Assembly: GCF_012295525.1 (NCBI RefSeq)
Contig: NZ_CP051167.1
Location: 2,790,001-2,854,000 of the forward strand
From: Oxynema aestuarii AP17
GTDB taxonomy: Bacteria > Cyanobacteriota > Cyanobacteriia > Cyanobacteriales > Laspinemataceae
Direction of reading: 5' to 3'
Length of the DNA: 64,000 nucleotides
Shown here: positions 55,523-64,000 of the stretch, piece after piece
Numbering within the stretch: position 1 is the stretch's first letter
Layout: each line of letters starts with the position of its first letter
Notes under the pieces: model-generated
The model's database searches: none
The model's input: only the letters and a program-made list of their open reading frames with translations
What the model was told of the DNA's origin: nothing
Translations under genes and position numbers: made by a program

Positions 55523-58371
55523 TTTTCTTGCAGTAATTCTTCTACAAAGACCACCACTTCTCGATAAACACCATAGAGATTATCGAGAAGCCAATTAATC
55601 CGTTCCTGCCGTCCTTGATGGGCTTCATATTCTAACTCTTTGGCCAAATCGTACAGTTTAACTGCACCCACATTGCTGCTCGAACCCTTTATATAATGGG
55701 CTTCGCGCTCGATAAAGTAAAGATCTTGCAAATCGGCACCCTGCAAACTCGCGATATGGGCGTGTAAATCTTCTAAAAAGATTGCTAGCAGTTCTCGAAT
55801 AAAACCGGAATCTCCTTCGGAAATTCGTTCCAAACGCCCTAAATCGAATAAATCGGGGGGCTGACCCGGGCGCGATCGCGGTTCCGGTTCGGAGACGATT
55901 TCCCCTGAGTGTAATTGCGCCCCCCACTTACTGAGAATCCCTTGTAATTGTTCCGGGTGAACGGGTTTGCTGATATAGTCGTCCATGCCTGCGGCGAGGC
56001 ATTTATCCCGGTCTTCTTTCATCGCGTGAGCGGTCATCGCGATCACGATCGGTACGGGAGTGACGCGATCGCGCGCGCGGCGATCGCCGTAGAGACGGCG
56101 GATTTCTCGGGTGGTCTCGTAACCGTCCAATACGGGCATTTGGCAATCCATCAAAATTACATCGTAGCGATCGCGGGACAATCGTTGCAGCACTTGTTCC
56201 CCATTGGCGACCACATCCGCTTTAAATCCCTCAATTTCCAACTGCTTGAGGGCGACTTTTTGATTGACCGGGTTATCTTCTGCCACCAAAATTTTCAAGG
56301 GAAAACGCTCTCCGACTCGTTGCACCGAACCGTCATGGGCTGCGAGTGGCGCCTCTGGCGCCTCCTCGATCCCGAAACATTGTTTCAGACTCGCCAACAA
56401 GCGCGATCGCCGGATCGGTTTGACGAGATAACTGCTGAAGCCGCTATCGAGACAGGCACGAGCCCGATCGCGTTCGTTGCTGCGAACCAACAGCACCAAA
56501 GGAGTATCGGCAAACGCGGGAGAGGTTTTGAGCCGTTCTCCCAAGGCGATCGCGTCGTTCCCGTCGAGGTGTAAGTCGAGGGCAACCAAGTCGTAAGTCC
56601 CCCGACGCTTGCCCCGCTTTTCTAAAAAGCGCTCGAAACTGCCGAGATCCATCGCTTCCACTCGCATCCGCCAGCAGGCGCCCCAATGGGCGATCGCCTC
56701 TTGGGTGGTCGCCCGATTGCCTACGGTCAGCAGCGCGCGTCCCGCCAACTCGTGAATGCCGCGATCGGCGTGGGTGTGCGGGTGAGTGTTGGCGCGAGCG
56801 AAAGGAATGGCAAACCAGAACTTCGAGCCGCGCCCCACTTCGCTGTCTACCCCTATTGTTCCCCCCATCAAACCGACAATTTGTTTGCAAATCGCCAATC
56901 CCAATCCAGTTCCCCCGTAAACTCGCGTCGTGGAGGCATCGACTTGGGAAAAAGGCTCGAAGAGGTGCGCCCGGTCTTCCGGGGCGATCCCGATGCCCGT
57001 GTCGATCGTCGAAAAACAAATCTGCACCGCTTGCGGCGGCGCTTTTGGCAGGCTGACGGGCGATCGCTCGACTTTGATAAAAACTTCTCCCTCGGCGGTA
57101 AACTTAATCGCATTGCCGATTAAATTAGTCAGCACTTGCCGCAGGCGATAGGCGTCCCCGCGCAACATATCTGGCAGGTCCGGGGCGATCGAAGTGGTAA
57201 TTTCTAAGCCTTTGCCGTGGGCTTGGGGGGCGAGTAACTCGACGACTTCTTCGACGCAATCGGTCAAGTCGAATTCTTGCGTCTCTAATTGCATCTCTCC
57301 GGCTTCGAGTTTAGACAGGTCTAAAATCTCGTTAATTAAATTGAGCAGGGCGTTGCTACTAAGGCGAATGGTTTCGATGAAATCCTGCTGTTCTGGATTT
57401 AAAGACGTCTGCAACAACAGTCCCGTCATTCCCAAAATCGCATTCATGGGGGTGCGAATTTCATGACTCATGTTCGCCAAAAAGTTGCTCTTGGTTTGCG
57501 AGGCTAACTCGGCTTGACGGCGGGCGAATTCGAGTTGTTCGGCAGCCCGCTTGCGTTCGGTGATGTCCCGTCCGATATAGAGAATTTTGCGCAATCCCGG
57601 TAATTCCGTCGGAATGACCGATCGCGAGAAGGCGACGACGAGAGATTTTCCCGATTTCGTCCGACAGGGAATTTCTAAGTTAGTTTCTAACTGGGTTTCT
57701 AAATTGGTTTCTAAATCTTTTTCTAAAGGGCTTTCCCCATGGGCGTCTGTCGTCCCTACCACTTCCCTCCATTCCGGGAGGAGATTGGCGGTCTCGAAGA
57801 TCGTGGAAATGCCGCGATCGATCAGTTCGTCTCGGGTGTATCCAAATAAGTCGAGGGCGGCGTCGTTGACAATTTCAATGCGCCCGTTTTGTTTGGTGAC
57901 CAATAAGGCATCGGCCATTGCCGTAATGATGCGATCGGTGTAGGCTTTGGCCGCCGCGAGGGTACTGACGAGTAAGTTGGCTTCGTTGACCCGTTGCATG
58001 AGTTCTTGTTTGAGAATCATGCGTTCGGTGGCGTCTTCAAAGACGACTAACAGGCGAATATCTTGCGGGTTGTCTCCCGGTTCTTGGGTGACGGATAAAT
58101 CGAAGTAAAACGGTTGGTTGTTGTTTTCAAACCGGGCGATTCCTTTGAGTTCGAAGTAACTTTGTTGGCCGTTGAGGATATCGTTTAAAATGGACTCGAC
58201 GCCGATAAATTCGGGAAAGGCCAGACGAATATCGCGATCGCACAGGGCCAGTTCGGGAACGTCCGCAAATCGCCCGATATTGGCTGAGGTTTCTCGCACG
58301 ATCCAATCGCGATCGAGGATGGCATATTCTAAGGGTCTCGGATCGAGCAGTTTTCTGAGTAAAGGATTCAT
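55519..58371 (-). CDS. Hybrid sensor histidine kinase with two receivers and HPt
   Basis: The 950-residue protein has a sensor module (1-130) and PAS domain (about 135-275, [14 protein letters not shown]), both paralogous to the cyclase. Then come HisKA with [15 protein letters not shown] (about 297), HATPase with [12 protein letters not shown] and [14 protein letters not shown], a first receiver (about 545-665) with DLHL and YLVKPI, a second receiver (about 690-815) with [22 protein letters not shown] and SKPV, and a C-terminal HPt domain with His in [14 protein letters not shown]. The first receiver lacks the acidic pair that binds Mg (it reads LLTVGNRA). This is a complete phosphorelay in one chain; no partner regulator is nearby. 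Confidence 0.94.
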   Translation of the reverse strand: MNPLLRKLLDPRPLEYAILDRDWIVRETSANIGRFADVPELALCDRDIRLAFPEFIGVESILNDILNGQQSYFELKGIARFENNNQPFYFDLSVTQEPGDNPQDIRLLVVFEDATERMILKQELMQRVNEANLLVSTLAAAKAYTDRIITAMADALLVTKQNGRIEIVNDAALDLFGYTRDELIDRGISTIFETANLLPEWREVVGTTDAHGESPLEKDLETNLETQLETNLEIPCRTKSGKSLVVAFSRSVIPTELPGLRKILYIGRDITERKRAAEQLEFARRQAELASQTKSNFLANMSHEIRTPMNAILGMTGLLLQTSLNPEQQDFIETIRLSSNALLNLINEILDLSKLEAGEMQLETQEFDLTDCVEEVVELLAPQAHGKGLEITTSIAPDLPDMLRGDAYRLRQVLTNLIGNAIKFTAEGEVFIKVERSPVSLPKAPPQAVQICFSTIDTGIGIAPEDRAHLFEPFSQVDASTTRVYGGTGLGLAICKQIVGLMGGTIGVDSEVGRGSKFWFAIPFARANTHPHTHADRGIHELAGRALLTVGNRATTQEAIAHWGACWRMRVEAMDLGSFERFLEKRGKRRGTYDLVALDLHLDGNDAIALGERLKTSPAFADTPLVLLVRSNERDRARACLDSGFSSYLVKPIRRSRLLASLKQCFGIEEAPEAPLAAHDGSVQRVGERFPLKILVAEDNPVNQKVALKQLEIEGFKADVVANGEQVLQRLSRDRYDVILMDCQMPVLDGYETTREIRRLYGDRRARDRVTPVPIVIAMTAHAMKEDRDKCLAAGMDDYISKPVHPEQLQGILSKWGAQLHSGEIVSEPEPRSRPGQPPDLFDLGRLERISEGDSGFIRELLAIFLEDLHAHIASLQGADLQDLYFIEREAHYIKGSSSNVGAVKLYDLAKELEYEAHQGRQERINWLLDNLYGVYREVVVFVEELLQEK

Positions 58372-58563
58372 AACTTACGGGTCTCCCTCGCTGGTTCTTG
58401 ACAGGGCCATAAAACGATGGCAACGTCCGACGGTCGAGAACGGTGGTTGTTCTCGGCTATCTCTGAAGTTCCCGCGATTCCCCTCACTCGACATCCATAT
58501 TTCCTCTCCAACGACCCGAGTGACCCCTCAGCTCGATCGCTGGCGACAGGTTAACCAGCGCAA

Positions 58564-58791
58564 TTAAATGGGGGACTCGTCTTCCTCGCTCAAAGGAAAC
58601 CGATTTCGACCCGTGACCTGGCCCGCAACCCCTTGGTTCGAGTGCCAGGCGCCATGGGGTAAATGAGTACGTTGGTATTTGACGACGGATTCGTCGTCTA
58701 AAAGATCCGAGGGGAGTTGGGCGATCGCCTCGTCGAGTGGCGATCGCCTCAGAAGATCGAAGCATTTCGGTTGAGCGATTTCGAGCGCCAT
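58564..58791 (-). CDS. Hypothetical small protein, 75 aa
   Basis: From ATG 58791 the frame encodes MALEIAQPKCFDLLRRSPLD, then LPSDLLDDESVVKYQRTHLP and a C-terminal RNRFPLSEEDESPI. The composition is protein-like (acidic end, mixed helix/loop) but I do not recognise it, and no ribosome binding site is visible. It follows the 98-residue frame by 26 bases; the two may be coupled. A shadow frame is possible. Confidence 0.3.
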   Translation of the reverse strand: MALEIAQPKCFDLLRRSPLDEAIAQLPSDLLDDESVVKYQRTHLPHGAWHSNQGVAGQVTGRNRFPLSEEDESPI

Positions 58792-58817
58792 CGGATTCGC
58801 TGGGTAGGTAACGCCCG

Positions 58818-59114
58818 TTACAAAACCAGTAAGGAGGAAATTCCCCCCGGTTGAAGGGCGTCGGTAATTTTGGCCAACAATAACTCGATCTCCTGCCAAT
58901 GGCGAAAGTGAGATCTGACTTCTGAGGCGATCGCCCGGTGATAGCGATTGGCATTTAGCCTCGTGTCCGGGTCTAAACTATTGCCCGCAATCATGTCGAA
59001 CTCTACTTTTTCCCGCTTGGCTACTACGGTTAACTTTTTGAGGGCTGGGGGGAGCAATAAGTCCCCCTCAAAGATTTTCAATTGAGCGTTGGGATCCACG
59101 GACTCCCCAAACAT
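58818..59114 (-). CDS. Hypothetical small protein, 98 aa
   Basis: From ATG 59114 the frame encodes MFGESVDPNAQLKIFEGDLL, LPPALKKLTVVAKREKVEFD and two later helices (EVRSHFRHWQEIELLLAKIT). AGGA stands eight bases before the ATG, and codon use fits the neighbours. I do not recognise the family. With the 75-residue frame after it, this could be a small two-gene unit; no toxin-antitoxin signature is visible. Confidence 0.45.
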   Translation of the reverse strand: MFGESVDPNAQLKIFEGDLLLPPALKKLTVVAKREKVEFDMIAGNSLDPDTRLNANRYHRAIASEVRSHFRHWQEIELLLAKITDALQPGGISSLLVL

Positions 59115-59413
59115 GGTAAAATCCTACTACCTGAGAGGGCTACGACATAGCAAAAATTAAGCTAGCTCCATACAAGTTTTGGTGTACAACCCGTGCTTTC
59201 AATAAGTCTTAGGAACTAGCATAGCGCCGATCGTCTAGAGGTAAAACTCAAGATCTTCTCTTGGAGGCCATCTATTGGATGGTTACCGGAGCTGTATTTT
59301 TTGAATCGGCGCGAGCAGTTCACTGAGTATTTCACAATGAATAAATTCAGATTTAGCCAATCCCTACAGGTCTGCGTTTCTCGGAAGGTTCTATCTGCGT
59401 TTTAGGAATTCCC
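59115..59413. other. Structured leader upstream of SPOR-like gene
   Basis: The region holds an imperfect inverted repeat (GCTAGCTCC 59161-59169 with GGAACTAGC 59212-59220) and, at about 59224-59315, a tRNA-like stretch that lacks a proper T arm (see findings). It probably includes the promoters of the genes on both sides. Confidence 0.35.
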
Positions 59414-60187
59414 ATGAACTTGTCTCGGTCTAACTTCAGTCAACGGATGACTACCGCGATTCGATGTTTGGCTCTGGTGGGAGGGAGTTGGGCGATCGCC
59501 GTCCATCCCGGCGCCGCGATCGCCCAACCCCTGCCGGAAATCCCGGTTTTCCAAGATATAGAACCCGACGACGATCGCTTTTCCCCACCTCTGGGGACTT
59601 ACGAGCCGCCGCCCTACATGCCCCCCAGTGCGCCCCCCGTTCCGGATTCCAAACGCTACATCGTTTATATCCCTCGGGAAAACGATCGGGTTTTGCAGCA
59701 AGTCCGCCTGGTGGAACCGGAAGCGTTTTACACCCAATATCGGGGCACAACGGTGATTCAAGTGGGGGTGTTTGAAAATTACGGCAATGCTCAACGGCGA
59801 TCGCGAGAACTGGAGTTTTACGGGGTGCGCTCGGCGATCGCTACGGAAGAAACATCGCCCCCCGTTGCCAGTCTCCCCGCCCCGACGACGAGCACTTTTG
59901 CGGGGAGTTACCCGCCCCCACCGCCGACGTTTACCGGGACAGTCCCGTCCACTTACGGGGTGAGCGATCCTTATTTTGTCATTGTTCCCGTTGACGCCCG
60001 CGAGGTTGATGCGACGGTCAGCCAACTGGTGGAAGCGGGGATTCCCACTCAGGACATTACCCCTCGCAATTCGTCGTTGGGAACCTATCTACAGTTGGGG
60101 CCGTATCCCGATCGCGTCACGGCTCAACAGGAAAGTGGTTATCTTCAAAACTTCGGATTTGACGCGCGGATCCGGAGCGGGCTCTAA
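59414..60187 (+). CDS. Exported SPOR-like repeat protein
   Basis: The 257-residue protein has a signal peptide (MTTAIRCLALVGGSWAIAVH, cleavage near GAAIAQ), then a Pro-rich region, and two short SPOR-like units. The first (about 108-145) reads TVIQVGVFENYGNAQRRSRE; the second (about 222-255) reads LGTYLQLGPYPDRVTAQQES. They are joined by a Pro/Thr-rich linker. SPOR domains bind denuded glycan strands of peptidoglycan at division sites. These units are shorter than standard SPOR, so binding is uncertain. Likely periplasmic. Confidence 0.75.
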   Translation: MNLSRSNFSQRMTTAIRCLALVGGSWAIAVHPGAAIAQPLPEIPVFQDIEPDDDRFSPPLGTYEPPPYMPPSAPPVPDSKRYIVYIPRENDRVLQQVRLVEPEAFYTQYRGTTVIQVGVFENYGNAQRRSRELEFYGVRSAIATEETSPPVASLPAPTTSTFAGSYPPPPPTFTGTVPSTYGVSDPYFVIVPVDAREVDATVSQLVEAGIPTQDITPRNSSLGTYLQLGPYPDRVTAQQESGYLQNFGFDARIRSGL

Positions 60188-60495
60188 GCCATTTGGCGTA
60201 TTTTTACGAATTTCTAGGAGATTTCCCCAAAAATAGGCGATCGCCCCCGATCCAACTCCCGCTAGTTGTTTTAGAATATAAGTAAGTTCGATCGTAATGA
60301 TTGAACTGACCCACAAAAGTCAAACGCATCGCCTCCCTAAGATCCGGAATTCTAGTTCCTATTTTCCGTTCCGAAGATCTGACAAAGCAGGAGAAGTTCC
60401 CACGTCCGGGCTTCTCCTGCTTTTTGCATGGTTTCAGCCGACCCTCGGCGCTGCGCTGGCGATCTAAACTAATTCTGTAGCCAGATCGAACAGCA
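60188..60495. other. Intergenic region with strong terminator
   Basis: The 308 bases contain an AT-rich part at 60260-60300 and the terminator at 60387-60426; nothing else is recognised. Confidence 0.45.
60387..60426 (+). terminator. Rho-independent terminator
   Basis: GCAGGAGAAG (60387-60396) pairs perfectly with CTTCTCCTGC (60411-60420), followed by TTTTT. It lies 200 bases after the SPOR-like gene, so the transcript has a long 3-prime part or another small RNA ends here. Confidence 0.85.
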
Positions 60496-62052
60496 ATGAT
60501 GACACGGACCGATCGCAGGAAGGCAACAGTTGAATCGATTCTCGTCACCGCCGAGCAAATGCGGGCGATCGAAGCTCGGGTCTTCGAGGCGGGAATACCC
60601 GTAGCGGCGTTGATGGAAAAGGTCGCCGGGTCGGTCGCTCGCCGCATCGAAGCCTTATTACAGGAAATGCCGGAGGTCTCGCGGGTCGGCGTCCTCGTCG
60701 GACCGGGACACAATGGCGGCGATGCGCTGGTGGTGGCGCGAGAGTTGCACTTTCGGGGCTACGCGATCGCCGTTTACCAGCCATTATCGAAGTTAAAAGC
60801 ACTGACGAGTCAACACGCCCAGTATTTGGCCAGTTTAGGCGTGCCGTTTGACGAGGAGATCTCGGCATTAGAGGGATGCGATCTGTTCGTCGATGGCTTG
60901 TTCGGTTTTGGGTTGGAACGCCCGCTCTCCGGGGCGATCGCCGAAGCGGTAGATCGGTTAAACGAGTGGGATTCCCCGGTGTTGAGTATCGATCTCCCGT
61001 CGGGATTGCATACGGATACGGGGCAACCCCTCGGAACCGCCGTGCGGGCGACTCGCACTTTTTGTCTGGGCTTGTGGAAGCTCGGACTGGTACAAGATGA
61101 GGCGCTGGCGTATGTGGGGACGCCGGAATTAATCGATTTCGATTTACCTCTGGCGGATATCGAGGCGGTGGTGAGCCGTCCCCCTGCACTGCGCCGGATT
61201 GTAGCGAGTTGCGCGCGATCGCAATTACCCCTCGATCGTCCCCAGGTCACCCACAAGTACAAACAAGGTCATCTGTTGCTGGTGGCCAGTTCCCGGCGCT
61301 ACAGTGGAGCGGGATTACTGGCAGGATTGGCGGCGCGTGCGAGTGGAGTGGGGATGCTGTCGATCGCCGTTCCGGAGTCGTTGAAGTTATTGTATAACGG
61401 CCACTTGCCCGAGGCGCTGGTCGTCGGCTGTCCGGAAACGGAAACTGGGGCGATCGCCGCTTTTCCGGAGGAGTTAGATTTACAAGGATTTAGTGCGATC
61501 GCCTGCGGTCCCGGACTGACCCTGGATGCGGCAGTAGTTCCGGCAATTCTGGACTGTCCCGTTCCGGCGGTTCTCGACGCGGACGGCTTAAATTGGCTCG
61601 CCCAAAACGGAACGGTGGAAAGGTTGTCCGCACGGGAAGCACCGACGATGCTGACGCCCCATCCCGGCGAGTTTAAGCGGTTGTTTCCACAGATCGAACG
61701 GACCGAAGTGCAGCGCTGCGATCGCGTCCGGCGGGCGGCGGTGGCCACTGGGGCGATCGTCGTCCTCAAAGGCGCCCGCACGGCGATCGCCCATCCCGAC
61801 GGCACTGTTGCGTTTCTTCCCGAGAGTACCCCAGCCCTCGCCCGGGGCGGTACTGGCGATGTCCTTACCGGACTGTTAGGGGGTTTGGTCGCCCAAGCAT
61901 CGGTCGGTGAAGGGGCGATCGCCCCCTTGGTGGAAGCGGCGGTATGGTGGCACGCCCAAGCTGGACGGTTAGCCGCCCGCGAGCGATCGCCATTGGGCGT
62001 TGACGCCCGCACGTTAACGGATTATTTGATCGCGTCGATTGTTGACCTGTAG
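60496..62052 (+). CDS. nnr: Bifunctional NAD(P)HX epimerase/dehydratase
   Basis: This enzyme repairs hydrated NADH and NADPH. The N-terminal epimerase domain (about 15-215) shows AEQMRAIEARVFEAGIPVAA and LVGPGHNGGDALVVARELH. The C-terminal ADP/ATP-dependent dehydratase domain, a ribokinase-like fold (about 235-510), shows the HKYKQGHLLLV start, LTPHPGEFKRLFP and the anion hole GTGDVLTGLLGGLVAQ. At 518 residues it has the usual length. The frame starts at ATG 60496, with the second Met next to it. It stands after a strong terminator and is followed by 870 bases without a gene. Confidence 0.95.
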   Translation: MMTRTDRRKATVESILVTAEQMRAIEARVFEAGIPVAALMEKVAGSVARRIEALLQEMPEVSRVGVLVGPGHNGGDALVVARELHFRGYAIAVYQPLSKLKALTSQHAQYLASLGVPFDEEISALEGCDLFVDGLFGFGLERPLSGAIAEAVDRLNEWDSPVLSIDLPSGLHTDTGQPLGTAVRATRTFCLGLWKLGLVQDEALAYVGTPELIDFDLPLADIEAVVSRPPALRRIVASCARSQLPLDRPQVTHKYKQGHLLLVASSRRYSGAGLLAGLAARASGVGMLSIAVPESLKLLYNGHLPEALVVGCPETETGAIAAFPEELDLQGFSAIACGPGLTLDAAVVPAILDCPVPAVLDADGLNWLAQNGTVERLSAREAPTMLTPHPGEFKRLFPQIERTEVQRCDRVRRAAVATGAIVVLKGARTAIAHPDGTVAFLPESTPALARGGTGDVLTGLLGGLVAQASVGEGAIAPLVEAAVWWHAQAGRLAARERSPLGVDARTLTDYLIASIVDL

Positions 62053-62924
62053 GTATTGTAGGTATGCTTTCAGCCTACAAATCCATTCGAGCCATTTTTT
62101 TAACTCAAAGAGGGGCAAAACATTTTTCGCCCCTCCAGTGAATTGCTATTCACGATGCTGAAGAATTAGATTCAGAAAAATTCAGTTTCAAATAACGTTC
62201 AAATTTTCTCAAATCTGCTCAAAAACAACAACACCCAAGCCATACTCGCCGAGTGATTTCCTCTCTTTTTTAACATTTTGCAGATGACACCGATTCAATC
62301 GTTCAGTGGCAGAGCTGCCCTTGTTTTATTTGAGGAAATATCGACCCTCTGGTTGGGTGATGTTGTTGGAGTTTAACGAGACAGATATGAGATTGAACAG
62401 CTTTGAACCTCTTCTGATTTAACTTGAACTGGGCTGTTTGTATCTGCCAGGGAAGCCTTGATTGCTTCAATTTCTACTTTAAGGATCGATTCAAATAAGT
62501 GCAAGCGATCGATACCAAAGTTTACTCCAGACTGAGTTAATACTTTCAAATTTTGTAACTAGATGTGAAGTTAAGGCGACGGGCGATCCCCGAGATCTCG
62601 CGCCCAATAAGCATGACAGACTTTGGCTCGATTTGGCTAGGAACCCGATCGCCGCCAGACCGAGGCGATCGAATTGGCGCCGTTGCGATCGCCAAACTGC
62701 CCGAACCCCTTAAAAGTTAAGCAGGAGGTTCCCCATTGCCCCGACCTTCGAGTTCGCGCAAACGGGCTTCGAGTTGACGAACCCGTTCCTCGGCAGTTTC
62801 TGCCTGTCTCGAAAGTCAGCGAGGTGTTGCAACTAAGAGAAACCGTAGGTGCAACAATGCTAATACGGGGCTTGCGGCGGTGGCTGAAGGAACAAATCGC
62901 GGAATGGGGCACTTTGTCAACAAT
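62053..62924. other. Gene-poor, decayed region
   Basis: In 872 bases I find a hairpin (GAGGGGC 62110-62116 with GCCCCTC 62129-62135), AT-rich DNA to 62580 and, near the end, a short fragment that looks like a coiled-coil tail of a lost gene (62717-62815). No intact gene, tRNA or CRISPR is seen. Confidence 0.5.
62717..62815 (-). pseudogene. Fragment resembling Uma2-type endonuclease C-terminus
   Basis: Reading minus from about 62815 to the TAA at 62719-62717 gives LSRQAETAEERVRQLEARLR, ELEGRGNGEPPA, preceded by an in-frame TGA. A coiled-coil tail with AEERVRxLEARLRELE is typical of cyanobacterial Uma2-family nucleases, which are often multicopy and decayed. The rest of the gene is absent. Confidence 0.4.
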
Positions 62925-64000
62925 TCAGCGCGCCAGTTTCCAGACTTTAACGCTGCTGTCGCTACTCCCACTGACCAAAATTGTGCCGTCGGGTGCGAAC
63001 GCCAGCGCCGTAACTGCGGCTTGATGGGCGCTAAATTCGCCCAGTTTGGCAAAAGTATAAGGGTTCCATAAAACCGCGCATCCGGCACGATCGCCCGCCA
63101 CTAACAAAGGCGATCGCGGGTGGAAAGCGATCGCCTCGATACTTTCGCGATGAGTGAGCGTAGCCAGTCGTTCTGTTGTACTCACTTGCCATAAGACAAC
63201 CGTGCGATCGCGGCTGGCGGAGGCCAAGACTTCGCCGTCCGGTCCGAACGCCAAAGCCTGCACGGTGTCTTCATGACCCGTCAACGTCGCCGTTAATTTC
63301 CCCGACTCCGCATCCCATAATTTCACCTCACGATCGCCCCCGCCACTGGCAATGTAGCGATAATTGGAGGCGATCGCCACACATTCGACCCAGGCTAGAT
63401 GACCGCTTAAAGTGGCCAAACTCTTACCTTTAGCGAGATTCCAGACCCGCACCGTAGCGTCCTGGCTGCCACTGACGACGAACTGACCGTTTGCGGAAAT
63501 CGCCAGAGCATTGACCGGACCGGAATGCTTGGCAAACCAATCGCCGAGCGATCGCACGCACTTGCGCGTCCCCCGATCCCACACTTTGATCGAGCGATCG
63601 CTACTACCCGTGAGAATCTGCTGGCCATCCGGCGCAAAAGCCACCGCCTGGATCCCCCCAGAATGGCCGGACATCCAGTTTCCCAGACTGTCCCCGCCTC
63701 CCTGTCCGCCGAGATCCCACAATTTAACCTGACTGTCTTCGCCACCGCCGACGACGACCCGCGCATCGGGACTGACCGCGACGCAGCGCACTCGCTCGAC
63801 TCCGGTGAGTATTTCTACGCAGTCCCAGGCGATCGGTTGTAAGCTCGCCAAATCCTCTAAAATGGCCGTCGCTGACGTATACCGTCCCGTGAGAGGTTGC
63901 ACCATTTTTTCGATGATTTCGACCAAACGGACGCTAATCGGACGCACCATCCGACTTTTCCAGAGTCCCTCCTCCCCTTGCGCCAAGCTAAACAAGTCCA
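62925..64000 (-). CDS. Protein kinase/WD40-repeat protein, C-terminal part (runs off right edge)
   Basis: At least 358 codons are open to the right edge. The N-terminal visible part (KMVQPLTGRYTSATAILEDL) matches the end of a cyanobacterial Ser/Thr kinase domain. Seven WD40 units follow, with typical GHxxxVxAxAFxPDG and SGSxDxxVxxW patterns (GHSGGIQAVAFAPDGQQI; GSSDRSIKVWD; GHEDTVQALAFGPDGEVL). Together they can make a seven-bladed propeller, which would scaffold partner proteins. The kinase core and start lie beyond the window. The stop at 62925 is close to the decayed region. Confidence 0.85.
   Translation of the reverse strand, partial: DLFSLAQGEEGLWKSRMVRPISVRLVEIIEKMVQPLTGRYTSATAILEDLASLQPIAWDCVEILTGVERVRCVAVSPDARVVVGGGEDSQVKLWDLGGQGGGDSLGNWMSGHSGGIQAVAFAPDGQQILTGSSDRSIKVWDRGTRKCVRSLGDWFAKHSGPVNALAISANGQFVVSGSQDATVRVWNLAKGKSLATLSGHLAWVECVAIASNYRYIASGGGDREVKLWDAESGKLTATLTGHEDTVQALAFGPDGEVLASASRDRTVVLWQVSTTERLATLTHRESIEAIAFHPRSPLLVAGDRAGCAVLWNPYTFAKLGEFSAHQAAVTALAFAPDGTILVSGSSDSSVKVWKLAR

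Overview
The window is chromosomal DNA from a cyanobacterium. The octamer GCGATCGC (HIP1) recurs throughout, and there are cyanobacterial markers: a Psb28-family photosystem II protein, Ycf46, a kinase-GUN4 fusion, DUF2808, DUF3288, DUF4079 and YidC with a lumenal insert. The three glycosyltransferases at 29.8-33.3 kb look like the hormogonium-polysaccharide enzymes of filamentous, gliding cyanobacteria, so a filamentous Oscillatoriales-like organism is likely. Genus and species cannot be read from the sequence.

Layout. 0-4 kb: the start of an alpha/beta hydrolase, then gcvH and gcvP of glycine cleavage. 4.8-11.1 kb: one 2107-residue acidic protein made almost wholly of tandem repeats, with a lysine-rich insert and one perfect EF-hand. 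11.4-12.7 kb: Ser/Thr kinase fused to GUN4. 13.0-19.9 kb: the housekeeping string DUF2808, rpmH, rnpA, PH-domain protein, yidC, KH/R3H protein, YceD/DUF177, ycf46 and SH3 protein, interrupted by about 0.8 kb of palindromes and a relic that looks like an IS200/IS605 right end. 20-29.7 kb: small and housekeeping genes (psb28, retropepsin-like protease, HD-domain protein, rpmF, queA, yraN, pentapeptide protein, dnaG). 29.8-33.3 kb: three glycosyltransferases on the minus strand. 33.3-38.4 kb: trm1, guaA, a cation efflux protein and a conserved small protein, with three DnaA-box-like 9-mers between guaA and the efflux gene. 38.5-50.4 kb: a surface-sugar island with pseB-pseC, two giant multidomain glycosyltransferase/methyltransferase proteins and a cellulose-synthase-like enzyme with a PilZ domain. 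50.7-52.9 kb: DM13 and DUF4079 proteins, then an FKBP-type prolyl isomerase. 53.0-58.4 kb: a hybrid histidine kinase translationally coupled to an adenylate cyclase that carries a paralogous sensor module. 58.5-64 kb: small ORFs, a SPOR-like exported protein, the NAD(P)HX repair enzyme, a decayed stretch, and the C-terminal half of a kinase/WD40 protein running off the end.

Themes. The most unusual items are the giant repeat protein, whose repeats look like degenerate EF-hands and whose promoter carries a perfect inverted repeat over the -35 region; the coupled kinase-cyclase pair; and the glycosylation island, in which the 1280-residue protein appears to have lost its C-terminal end by a one-base frameshift next to a dispersed palindrome. 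Surface sugars, a possible surface fibril and cAMP / c-di-GMP-type signalling modules in one window fit a gliding or biofilm lifestyle, but that link is inference.
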